From Caldisericota bacterium (GTDB lineage: Bacteria > Caldisericota > Caldisericia > Cryosericales > Cryosericaceae): a DNA stretch of 11,102 nucleotides. The notes beneath the pieces are model-generated. The model did not search any database. It saw nothing but the letters and a program-made list of their open reading frames with translations, and was not told the origin of the DNA. How positions within the stretch are numbered: position 1 is the first letter of the stretch; every line of letters starts with the position of its first letter. Shown in pieces: positions 1 through 6,411 of this stretch. A program made the translations under genes and the position numbers. Location: assembly GCA_026390195.1 (NCBI GenBank), contig JAPLGK010000141.1, positions 1 through 11,102 on the forward strand. The letters run 5' to 3'.

Positions 1-822
1 GTACGAGAGGTCGCCCGAGTCCAGCCGGACGCCCCGGAGGTGGTGACCTTGTCGCTCCAGCTCCCTGCCCACCATGACGGCGTTGGGCAGTCCCTGTCTC
101 AGGGTATCATAGGTGTCGAGGAGCAGGACGGCATCGTCCAGATGCATCTGTGCGTCCACGCGGAACGCCTCTAGCTCCGAGTCAAAGCTCTGGATCCAGC
201 TGTGGGTCATGGTCCCACTCACGGGCACGGCTTCTTCAAACGCCAGCAGGACGTTGGATGTCGACGCGACGCCGCCCACGAAGCACGCCCGGCTGGCACC
301 CATGCCGCCGTCTCCCTGCGCCCGCCTGAGACCGAAGTCGTAGATGCTCCTCCCCTCAGCCGCGCACACCATGCGGCGTGCTTTGGTTGCGACGAGCGTC
401 TGGAAGTTCACGGTACTGAGCATGAGGCCCTCCAGGAGCTGGGTCTCCATGAGTGGACCCTTAACGCTGATCATGGGTTCCCCCGGAAAGACGACCTCGC
501 CTTCGGGCACGGCCGTGATGTCGCCCGTAAACCGCGTCTTCTCGAGCACCTGGAGGAAATCGTCTCGGTACCCAAGCGAACTCAGGTAGCCGAGTTCCTC
601 CGACGTGAAGCGCATGTTGAGCACATACTCGACGGCGTCGCGCAGGCCTGCCGCGACGGCGTATCCTCCCTGGTAGGGATTCTGACGGTAGAAGATGTCG
701 AACACGGCCTCGTCCTGCCCCTTGCCCGACAGGTAGTAGCCCTGCGTCATGGAATACTCGTAGTAGTCTGTATAGAGCGGCGAGAATCTGCGGTGATATG
801 CCTGCCCACGTCGTTCATCCAT
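1..822 (-). CDS. pncB: Nicotinate phosphoribosyltransferase, N-terminal 274 residues (cut by window edge)
   Basis: This enzyme joins nicotinate to phosphoribosyl pyrophosphate, giving nicotinate mononucleotide in the Preiss-Handler branch of NAD salvage in the cytoplasm. The frame is open from an ATG at 822-820 to the window edge without a stop, giving 274 residues; full-length relatives are usually about 440-490 residues, so the C-terminal part lies outside. Visible family marks are an N-terminal TDYYEYSMTQGYY segment (residues 18-30), FDIFYRQNPYQGGYAV (41-56), YDFGLRRAQG (161-170), SGTMTHSW with the expected phosphorylatable His at 207, and the phosphate-binding LDSGDL at 267-272. An AAAGGAG ribosome site lies just upstream of the ATG. 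The gene is divergent from the flavin oxidoreductase operon, and a weak promoter is listed separately. Family assignment is very secure; the subfamily is not resolved. Confidence 0.95.
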   Translation of the reverse strand, partial: MDERRGQAYHRRFSPLYTDYYEYSMTQGYYLSGKGQDEAVFDIFYRQNPYQGGYAVAAGLRDAVEYVLNMRFTSEELGYLSSLGYRDDFLQVLEKTRFTGDITAVPEGEVVFPGEPMISVKGPLMETQLLEGLMLSTVNFQTLVATKARRMVCAAEGRSIYDFGLRRAQGDGGMGASRACFVGGVASTSNVLLAFEEAVPVSGTMTHSWIQSFDSELEAFRVDAQMHLDDAVLLLDTYDTLRQGLPNAVMVGRELERQGHHLRGVRLDSGDLSY

Positions 823-874
823 GGTTATGCTCCTTTCAAGACACGATGCCGATAGCCTGGCACCATTCATATTT

Positions 875-880
875 AGTATA
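875..880 (-). promoter_or_regulatory. Possible -10 element for pncB
   Basis: On the minus strand 875-880 reads TATACT, five of six matches to the sigma-70 -10 consensus, in an AT-rich island of an otherwise GC-rich spacer. It would give a leader of about 46 nt before the pncB ATG at 822. No convincing -35 hexamer is seen 16-18 nt upstream (TGGCCG at 17 nt is poor), so an activator or a different promoter may be used. Inference only. Confidence 0.35.
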
Positions 881-925
881 GCCTCAATGTGTCCCTGCGG
901 CCACTGTCCAGCATGAGTCCCATCC

Positions 926-953
926 TTGCAAAGGTTTGCGCAGACTCTAGAAT
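926..953 (+). promoter_or_regulatory. Predicted sigma-70-type promoter of the flavin oxidoreductase / 2-oxoacid oxidoreductase operon
   Basis: TTGCAA (926-931, four of six consensus matches) and TAGAAT (948-953, five of six) are separated by 16 nt. Transcription would start near 960, leaving a leader of about 38 nt before the ATG at 998. A 12-bp near-palindrome, GCAAA-GG-TTTGC (928-939), overlaps the -35 hexamer, and a perfect 10-bp palindrome CATCATGATG (956-965) covers the expected start point. Either could be an operator, which would make this a repressible operon, but that is inference. Confidence 0.45.
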
Positions 954-985
954 GACATCATGATGCAAGTCCCTGGATCCCATAC

Positions 986-991
986 AGGAGG
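986..991 (+). promoter_or_regulatory. Ribosome binding site that sets the start of the flavin oxidoreductase
   Basis: A perfect AGGAGG lies at 986-991. The ATG at 992 follows it with no spacer, whereas the second in-frame ATG at 998 is six nucleotides away, the usual distance. The start is therefore placed at 998, two codons downstream of the longest possible reading. Confidence 0.8.
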
Positions 992-997
992 ATGACC

Positions 998-2005
998 ATG
1001 AAGGACCTCTTCTCCGAACTGGACGTGGCGGGAGTCTGCCTTGCAAACCGTCTTGTCCTGCCACCCATGGCAACCGAACAGGCGGATGCAGAGGGGTATC
1101 CGAGCCCCACGACGGCCGACTACTACGGCTCGCTGGCCGCCACCGGTGTGGCCCTGGTCGTCGTGGAACACTCCTGTGTCACACCGGAAGGACGCGCTTC
1201 ACCCGGCCAGATCTCGCTGGCATCGGACGAGCACACGTCCGTACATGCCGCCATCGCCGCGGCGATCCACGCCGCCGGCGCCCTGTGCTCTGCTCAGGTA
1301 AGCCATGCCGGGTCGAACCGGCGGGAGGAGATGCCCGGAAGATGTCTCGGCCCAAGCGCTGTAGAGAACCCGGTGTCGCACCTGGTCCCAGAGGAGATGT
1401 CAAAAGGCGATATCGTCGCAACCATTCGCGCCTTTGGAGCAGCGGCTGCGCGCGTCCAGGAGGCCGGCTACGATTTCGTCGAGGTCCACTGTGCTCACGG
1501 CTACCTGCTGGGAGAGTTCCTCAGCCCCCTGACCAATCACCGTACCGACGCATACGGCAGAACACCAGCAGGGCGAAGGCGCCTGCTGCTCGAAATCGTC
1601 GAGGAAGTACGAGCAGCCGTGCATGGGGACCTGCCGCTCATGGTCAGGCTTGGCGTCGCAGACAACCCGCCCCTCCTTCAACTCTACGAAGGGGGCCTCA
1701 CCATGGCGGAAGGTGTCGAAGCCGCACGCGCACTTGACGACATGGGCGTCGCCATCCTCGACCTGTCGGCGGGCATCTGCGGAAGCCGCCCCGCCGGGCT
1801 CACGGGCGAAGCATACTTCCGACCGTTTGCCGAGGCCGTCTCGGCAGCCGTCCACTGTCACGTCGTCTGTACCGGTGGCATCACACAGCCACAGACCGCA
1901 CAAGACATTATCCAGAGCGGAGTGGCCGACCTGGTAGGCGTCGGGCGCGCACTCGCTGCGGACCATGACTGGGTGCGCAACGCCCGGGAAGCAACAGGTC
2001 ACTAG
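998..2005 (+). CDS. Old yellow enzyme family NADH:flavin oxidoreductase (single-domain)
   Basis: An FMN-dependent TIM-barrel oxidoreductase of 335 residues, related to the YqjM / 2,4-dienoyl-CoA reductase N-terminal group, expected to reduce an activated C=C bond with NAD(P)H. The PPMAT FMN-loop is at 23-27, and QVSHAG at 100-105. The substrate-anion pair is H164 and H167 in HCAHGYL, followed by Y169, which matches the usual proton donor; FLSPLTNHRTDAYG (174-187) follows. CTGGI (291-295) and VGVGRAL (313-319) form the FMN phosphate site. It stops after the barrel, so it lacks the C-terminal Fe-S/FAD/NAD half of dienoyl-CoA reductase. The YqjM redox-tuning Cys is replaced by Ala (A25). It is the first gene of the operon, 20 nt before the 2-oxoacid oxidoreductase, which suggests a shared pathway. 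The physiological substrate is unknown. Confidence 0.9.
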   Translation: MKDLFSELDVAGVCLANRLVLPPMATEQADAEGYPSPTTADYYGSLAATGVALVVVEHSCVTPEGRASPGQISLASDEHTSVHAAIAAAIHAAGALCSAQVSHAGSNRREEMPGRCLGPSAVENPVSHLVPEEMSKGDIVATIRAFGAAAARVQEAGYDFVEVHCAHGYLLGEFLSPLTNHRTDAYGRTPAGRRRLLLEIVEEVRAAVHGDLPLMVRLGVADNPPLLQLYEGGLTMAEGVEAARALDDMGVAILDLSAGICGSRPAGLTGEAYFRPFAEAVSAAVHCHVVCTGGITQPQTAQDIIQSGVADLVGVGRALAADHDWVRNAREATGH

Positions 2006-2013
2006 TCCATCCC

Positions 2014-2020
2014 AAAGGAG
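2014..2020 (+). promoter_or_regulatory. Ribosome binding site of the 2-oxoacid oxidoreductase alpha gene
   Basis: AAAGGAG lies five nucleotides before the ATG at 2026, inside the 20-nt gap after the upstream TAG stop. It supports that start and efficient re-initiation within one transcript. Confidence 0.75.
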
Positions 2021-2025
2021 CCATC

Positions 2026-3708
2026 ATGGACATTAGCATCACCATCAGCGGCGAGGCAGGACAGGGGGTCAAGACACTCGGGGCGCTCGTCGCACGCGTC
2101 CTGTTCGACCGTGGGTACTACGTCCTGCAGGACGAAAGCTACCACAGCCGCATCCGCGGCGGGTTGGACGCCACGACGATACGAGCGTCCGACGCGCTGC
2201 ACTACGCTGTCCAGCCACTCATCGACCTGTTCGTCCCACTGGCCTCGTCCGTCCTCCCCTACCACCTTGCCGGGAATGGTCACGAGTCCGAAATCGGACC
2301 GTCGACGCGCATGCTGTGTGACACCAAATCCGGTGTGGATCTTCCTGGGGCAACACGAATCCCCGCAACTGAACGCGCAATAGCTCTCGCGGGCGAGGCG
2401 CGAGCCGCCAACGTCTTCCTGTTCGGAGCCGTGTGCCGCATGCTGGGCATTCCCCTCGAGGCAGCGGCTGCGGCAACGCGGAAGGTACTGCCCGTCAGAA
2501 TCCTGGAGAAGAACCTGCCCGTCCTTGAGGAAGGGTACGCCCAGCCGGTCATGGAAACGTGGTCACTGCCGGCACGGAAACTTAGCCACCACCTCCTGGC
2601 CAACGCAAGCCAGTCGATCGGCGCGGCAGCCATCGTCGCAGGCGTCAGGTTCTACTCCGGCTATCCGATGACACCTAGCTCTGGCATCATGAACTATCTT
2701 GCGGCACATGCAGAGCAGTACGGCATCGTCGTCGAACAGGCGGAGGACGAGACCTCGGCGGCGAACATGGCCGTGGGCGCCAGCTATGCAGGCGTGCGGC
2801 AGATGGTCTCGACGTCCGGCGGCGGGTTCGCCCTCATGGTCGAAGCACTCTCATTGGCAGGCATGACGGAGACACCCATCGTCATCGTCGACGCTCAACG
2901 CCCTGCGCCCGCCACCGGACTGCCGACGCGCACCGAACAGGGCGACCTCTGGTTCGTCCTGCATGCCGGACATGGTGATTTTGTACGCTACCTCTGCGCG
3001 CCGCGCACGGCAGAAGACGCCTTTACACTGACACTGAAGGCGTATGAACTGTCGTCGAAGTATCAGATCCCCGCCGTCATCCTGTCTGACCAGCAACTGG
3101 CTGACACACTTGTGACGGTGCCACGCTGGGAACTCGGCGAGGTCCATCTGGACCGGCACCTTGCAGAACCGGGGTCATACCATGAACCGTATCAGCGGTA
3201 TGCACTGACTCCATCCGGCGTGTCACCGCGTCTCGTGCCCCTGCAGACCGACTGGCCGGTGATCGTCGACAGCGACGAACACGATGAGGCCGGACATCTG
3301 ACCGAAGACCTGGATAACCGGGAGCGCATGGTCGGCAAACGCATTCACAGGCAGCGGGACCTGCTAAGCAACATGGGGGATCCGCTCGTCCTGGGCAACG
3401 GTCCAACCCTCCTGGTCGGATGGGGCTCGAGCTTTGGAGCGCTGGAAGAGCTCGTACTGGACCACCCGGCAGACCTCCGGCTCGTCCATTTCAACGAGGT
3501 CTGGCCCCTGAAGACCGAGCGACTGCTCGCCCAGATGGAACGCGCCCGGCTGGTCGTGGCCGTCGAAGGCAACGCGACCGCCCAGTTCGCGCAGCTGATT
3601 GCGCGTGAGACAGGAAAGCGCATCAAGCATACGGTCCTGCGCTACGACGGACGGCCCATGAGCGCTGCATACATCGAGGGCAAGCTGCATGACCTGGAGG
3701 TGATCTGA
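2026..3708 (+). CDS. 2-oxoacid:ferredoxin (acceptor) oxidoreductase, fused gamma-alpha subunit
   Basis: Large subunit (560 residues) of a KorAB-type enzyme that decarboxylates a 2-oxoacid with CoA and passes electrons to ferredoxin or another low-potential acceptor in the cytoplasm. Residues 1 to about 180 form the gamma domain, starting with the typical ISGEAGQGVKTLG motif (7-19). From about 190 the alpha (pyrimidine-binding) domain begins: GYPMTPSSGIMNYLA (212-226), EQAEDETSAANMAVGASYAG (237-256), the family segment ATGLPTRTEQGDL (296-308), and SDQQLAD (354-360). The C-terminal domain carries VEGNATAQFAQLI (513-525). Length and domain order match two-subunit enzymes such as archaeal and mycobacterial KorA. 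The stop codon is one base before the beta-subunit ATG. No ferredoxin-like delta subunit is encoded nearby. Substrate preference (2-oxoglutarate, branched-chain or aryl 2-oxoacids) cannot be read from sequence alone, so I give no symbol. Confidence 0.93.
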   Translation: MDISITISGEAGQGVKTLGALVARVLFDRGYYVLQDESYHSRIRGGLDATTIRASDALHYAVQPLIDLFVPLASSVLPYHLAGNGHESEIGPSTRMLCDTKSGVDLPGATRIPATERAIALAGEARAANVFLFGAVCRMLGIPLEAAAAATRKVLPVRILEKNLPVLEEGYAQPVMETWSLPARKLSHHLLANASQSIGAAAIVAGVRFYSGYPMTPSSGIMNYLAAHAEQYGIVVEQAEDETSAANMAVGASYAGVRQMVSTSGGGFALMVEALSLAGMTETPIVIVDAQRPAPATGLPTRTEQGDLWFVLHAGHGDFVRYLCAPRTAEDAFTLTLKAYELSSKYQIPAVILSDQQLADTLVTVPRWELGEVHLDRHLAEPGSYHEPYQRYALTPSGVSPRLVPLQTDWPVIVDSDEHDEAGHLTEDLDNRERMVGKRIHRQRDLLSNMGDPLVLGNGPTLLVGWGSSFGALEELVLDHPADLRLVHFNEVWPLKTERLLAQMERARLVVAVEGNATAQFAQLIARETGKRIKHTVLRYDGRPMSAAYIEGKLHDLEVI

Positions 3709-3709
3709 C

Positions 3710-4558
3710 ATGTGGAAGAACGGGATGGACATCGCCTGGTGCCCAGGTTGCGGCAACTTCGCTCTGCTGGACACCGTGAATCACCTCCTCGAGACCAGCG
3801 AAATGCCGCGAAACCGATTCCTGTACGTCTCCGGCATCGGCCAGGCAGCCAAACTGCCCCATTATCTCAAGGGCGTCAACGTCTTCAACGGCCTGCATGG
3901 ACGCGCCCTGCCCGTGGCTCAGGCGGCGAAGATCGCGAACGGCGACCTGACCGTCGTCGTCCACTCGGGCGACGGATGCAACTACGGCGAAGGAGGCAAC
4001 CACCTGCTGGCTGCGATGAGGCGGAACGTCGACATCACGCTGATCGTCCATGACAACCAGATCTACGGTCTCACTAAGGGGCAGGCGTCGCCGACGACCT
4101 CAACAGGGACGACAACCGTTGCCCAGACGCTGGGCGTCATGCTGGAGCCCTTCAGTCCGCTGGCAACTGCGGTGGCATTGGATTGCTCCTTTGTTGCACG
4201 GACGTTCGTGGGAGACCCCGAGCATATGGCCACTACCATGCGCGCCGCCATACGGCACCACGGGTTCTCCCTCGTCGACGTGCTGCAGCAGTGTGTGACC
4301 TTCAACAAGGTCAACACGTTTGACTGGTACAAGGAACGTGTTCAGAAGCTTCCTGAAGACTACGACCCGATGGACCGACAAGCCGCCTTTGCCAAGGCGC
4401 TGGAATGGGGCGACCATATCCCGATCGGCGTCCTGTATGTGCACGAGAGACCTACCTACGGCGACCTGCACCCAGCGCTGCATGACAAGCCGGCACTGTG
4501 GCAGAGCTGGACAACCGACATGGCGCCGTACGAAGCGTTGCTGGACGAGATGGCATAG
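3710..4558 (+). CDS. 2-oxoacid:ferredoxin (acceptor) oxidoreductase beta subunit (thiamine diphosphate-binding)
   Basis: Partner of the preceding subunit (282 residues), binding thiamine diphosphate and normally one [4Fe-4S] cluster. WCPGCGNFALL (10-20) carries the first two cluster cysteines, C11 and C14. The diphosphate motif is GDGCNYGEGGNHLL (87-100) with its distal part VHDNQIYGLTKGQASPTT (113-130). C195 in QQCVTFNK matches the last cluster cysteine of the family. At the position of the third cysteine (Cys46 of the Sulfolobus enzyme, usually GIGCS) this protein has GIGQAAKLPHY with Q45. GGAGG at 3696-3700 sits nine nucleotides before the ATG, and the gap to the alpha stop is a single base, so the two are surely translated together. 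Cys-to-Gln may define a subfamily with altered cluster ligation. Confidence 0.93.
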   Translation: MWKNGMDIAWCPGCGNFALLDTVNHLLETSEMPRNRFLYVSGIGQAAKLPHYLKGVNVFNGLHGRALPVAQAAKIANGDLTVVVHSGDGCNYGEGGNHLLAAMRRNVDITLIVHDNQIYGLTKGQASPTTSTGTTTVAQTLGVMLEPFSPLATAVALDCSFVARTFVGDPEHMATTMRAAIRHHGFSLVDVLQQCVTFNKVNTFDWYKERVQKLPEDYDPMDRQAAFAKALEWGDHIPIGVLYVHERPTYGDLHPALHDKPALWQSWTTDMAPYEALLDEMA

Positions 4559-4567
4559 GCGGCGGGC

Positions 4568-5320
4568 GTGCGGCTACTCAAACGCATCCTGGTAACGCTG
4601 CTGCTCGTCATCGGCTTGGCCGTGGGCGGGTTCGTCGCGTGGGCGAACACGCCTGCGAGGCCATCAGCTGAGGCCTATGCGGCCATGAGGAGCAATGATG
4701 AAGTCAAGGTCTCCCTCGATGCAGCCGGACGCCTGCTGTTCGAGCCGATCGGGGCGCAGAACGGGATCGGCTTCATCCTGTACCCGGGCGGGCGCGTCGA
4801 CCCGCGTGCCTATGCACCGCTCGCCCGCGGTATCGCTGCACGCGGCAGTGTCGTCGTCATCGTGCCGATGCTGCTCAACCTTGCCATTCTCTCGCCGGCA
4901 CGAGCGCAGGACGTCGTCGACACGTACCAGGGGATTCGTGCATGGGCCATCGGAGGCCATTCGCTGGGCGGCTCCATGGCAGCACGCTTCGCGAGGCTGC
5001 ACACCAGGGAGATCAAGGGCCTCGTCCTGTGGGCATCGTACCCGGCGAGCACGGACGACCTGTCCGCGTCGGCCCTCCCTGTCCTATCAGTCAGTGCATC
5101 CAGAGACGGGTTGGCGACTCCCGCCAAGATTGCAGCGGCGCGGCTGCTGCTGCCCCCAGCGACGACGTACCGGCCCATCGAGGGGGGCAACCATGCGCAA
5201 TTCGGTTCATATGGCGTACAGATGGGCGACCACGCTGCCACCATCCCTCCTGCCGAGCAATGGCGCCTTGTCGTCCAGGCAACCGCCGACTTCCTTGCGC
5301 AGGTAGCGAACCAGCCATAA
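4568..5320 (+). CDS. Membrane-anchored or exported alpha/beta hydrolase (Abhydrolase_5-like)
   Basis: A 250-residue alpha/beta-hydrolase-fold protein. Residues 1-26 are a basic start (MRLLKR) followed by a hydrophobic stretch ending in AWA, either a membrane anchor or a signal peptide, so the catalytic domain should lie outside the membrane. LYPGGRVDPRAYAPLA (71-86) is a family-typical oxyanion/strand region. The nucleophile is S132 in GHSLGG (130-135), the acid is probably D180 in SASRDG, and the base H209 in GGNHAQFGSYG (207-216). Substrate is unknown. The start is GTG at 4568: no ATG precedes the hydrophobic segment, and the Shine-Dalgarno site is weak, so translation probably depends on coupling. 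The upstream beta-subunit stop (TAG, 4556-4558) is in the same frame, only three sense codons before the GTG. Its last base is shared with the start of the next hydrolase gene. Confidence 0.85.
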   Translation: MRLLKRILVTLLLVIGLAVGGFVAWANTPARPSAEAYAAMRSNDEVKVSLDAAGRLLFEPIGAQNGIGFILYPGGRVDPRAYAPLARGIAARGSVVVIVPMLLNLAILSPARAQDVVDTYQGIRAWAIGGHSLGGSMAARFARLHTREIKGLVLWASYPASTDDLSASALPVLSVSASRDGLATPAKIAAARLLLPPATTYRPIEGGNHAQFGSYGVQMGDHAATIPPAEQWRLVVQATADFLAQVANQP

Positions 5321-6306
5321 TGAGACGCTTCGCGCGCGCTTCAGCACTTATCCTGGCTATCCTGCTCACCCTGTTGGCGTTCGGACCATTTCTCGTCCCG
5401 GTGCACCCGTACCAGGGCAAGACACCCTATGAGCTCGCGGACCAGGATGGCAAGTTCATCTCTGTGCGCGGCATCTGGCTTCATTACAGGGTCTACGGAC
5501 AGGGCAAACCCCTCTTCCTGCTCATGCACGGGTTCGGGTCGAGCACGTTCACCTGGGACCGCGTCGCTCCCGCCCTCGCACAGCTGGGGACCGTCGTCGC
5601 CTACGACCGCCCGGGTTTTGGGCTGTCCCAGCGTCCCCTCCAAAGCGACTGGCACAGCTACGACCCGTATGATCCGACGGAGCAGGCACAGCTTGCCCTG
5701 GAACTGATGCATGCCCTCGGATTCGAGCAGGCTGTCCTCATCGGCAACTCCGCCGGAGGAGGGGTCGCACTCGACATAGCCCTGAAGTATCCTCAGGCCG
5801 TGCAGGCAATGGTCCTGGTCAGTCCCGCGGTGTCGGGTGGCAACACGTCAAACGCGTTCATGCAGTGGCTCATCCGCACGCCACAGGTGCAGCATCTGGG
5901 GCCAATGCTCGTCCGGGCTCTGGTGCCCCGTATGCAATCCCTGGTCACGACTGCCTGGCACGACCCTGCGATCATGCCGCTCGACGTCATCCCGGCCTAT
6001 CGGAAGCCTCTGACGGCAAGCAACTGGGATGCGGGACTCTGGTACGTCACGTCGGCCCCCGGACGACTGAACCTCTGGTTTCAGGTCGGATCGATTCAAC
6101 AACCTGCGCTGATCGTACATGGCAACGACGACCGGATCATTCCGCAGTCGGAAAGCAGGCGCCTCGTCTCCCTGAATGACCACTTCGCGTTCGTGCCCCT
6201 CGCCGGACTCGGTCATGTGCCGCAGGAGGAGGGCCCTCAGGCATTTCTGGACGTCGTGCTTCCCTGGCTGAGGAACACCCTCAGCCTACCCTCCTCCTCT
6301 CACTGA
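5320..6306 (+). CDS. Alpha/beta hydrolase with N-terminal membrane segment
   Basis: A 328-residue hydrolase of the large alpha/beta fold family (lipase/esterase/haloperoxidase-like). Residues 1-28 (MRRFARASALILAILLTLLAF onward) form an anchor or signal sequence with positive charges in front, predicting an outward-facing catalytic domain. LLMHGFGSSTFTWD (67-80) gives the HG oxyanion site; YDRPGFGLS (95-103) follows. The nucleophile is S144 in GNSAGGG (142-148), the acid D271 in HGNDDRIIP, and the base H299 in GLGHVPQEE. The ATG overlaps the previous gene's stop by one base (TAATG at 5318-5322), which fixes the start and indicates translational coupling. The same frame stays open upstream through the previous gene, but that extension lacks family similarity and is not part of this protein. 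It is not a close duplicate of the upstream hydrolase: motifs, length and spacing differ. Substrate unknown. Confidence 0.88.
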   Translation: MRRFARASALILAILLTLLAFGPFLVPVHPYQGKTPYELADQDGKFISVRGIWLHYRVYGQGKPLFLLMHGFGSSTFTWDRVAPALAQLGTVVAYDRPGFGLSQRPLQSDWHSYDPYDPTEQAQLALELMHALGFEQAVLIGNSAGGGVALDIALKYPQAVQAMVLVSPAVSGGNTSNAFMQWLIRTPQVQHLGPMLVRALVPRMQSLVTTAWHDPAIMPLDVIPAYRKPLTASNWDAGLWYVTSAPGRLNLWFQVGSIQQPALIVHGNDDRIIPQSESRRLVSLNDHFAFVPLAGLGHVPQEEGPQAFLDVVLPWLRNTLSLPSSSH

Positions 6307-6411
6307 GGCTCCTCTCACCAGCGACGCCCTTCAACTCACCACGACCTGTGCGCTCGGTGACAACGCCACGGAGAACCGGATGGGGCTCATCCCTCACTCT
6401 GCCCCCGACAG
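6307..6411. other. Intergenic spacer between convergent genes
   Basis: This 105-bp stretch lies between the end of the hydrolase operon (plus) and the end of the deacetylase gene (minus). It contains two short inverted repeats, TCACC/GGTGA (6336-6340 and 6356-6360) and GGGGC/GCCCC (6382-6386 and 6401-6405), but neither is followed by a T-run on either strand. A bidirectional or factor-dependent terminator is plausible by position only; no intrinsic terminator can be supported. Confidence 0.4.

Noticed and set aside
202..855. Long plus-strand open frame opposite pncB
   Set aside because: It is antisense to a clearly conserved phosphoribosyltransferase, has no family motif or ribosome site, and is expected by chance in GC-rich DNA.
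1400..2002. 200-codon minus-strand open frame opposite the flavin oxidoreductase
   Set aside because: The opposite strand encodes conserved barrel motifs throughout; the antisense protein has no recognisable domain.
4942..5319. In-frame upstream extension of the second hydrolase, overlapping the first hydrolase gene
   Set aside because: The family similarity and the hydrophobic N-terminus begin at the ATG at 5320. The extension is an alternative frame of the first hydrolase with low-complexity, Arg/Pro-rich content.
6336..6405. Inverted repeats as an intrinsic terminator for the convergent genes
   Set aside because: The stems are five base pairs with loops of 14-15 nt and no T-run on either strand.
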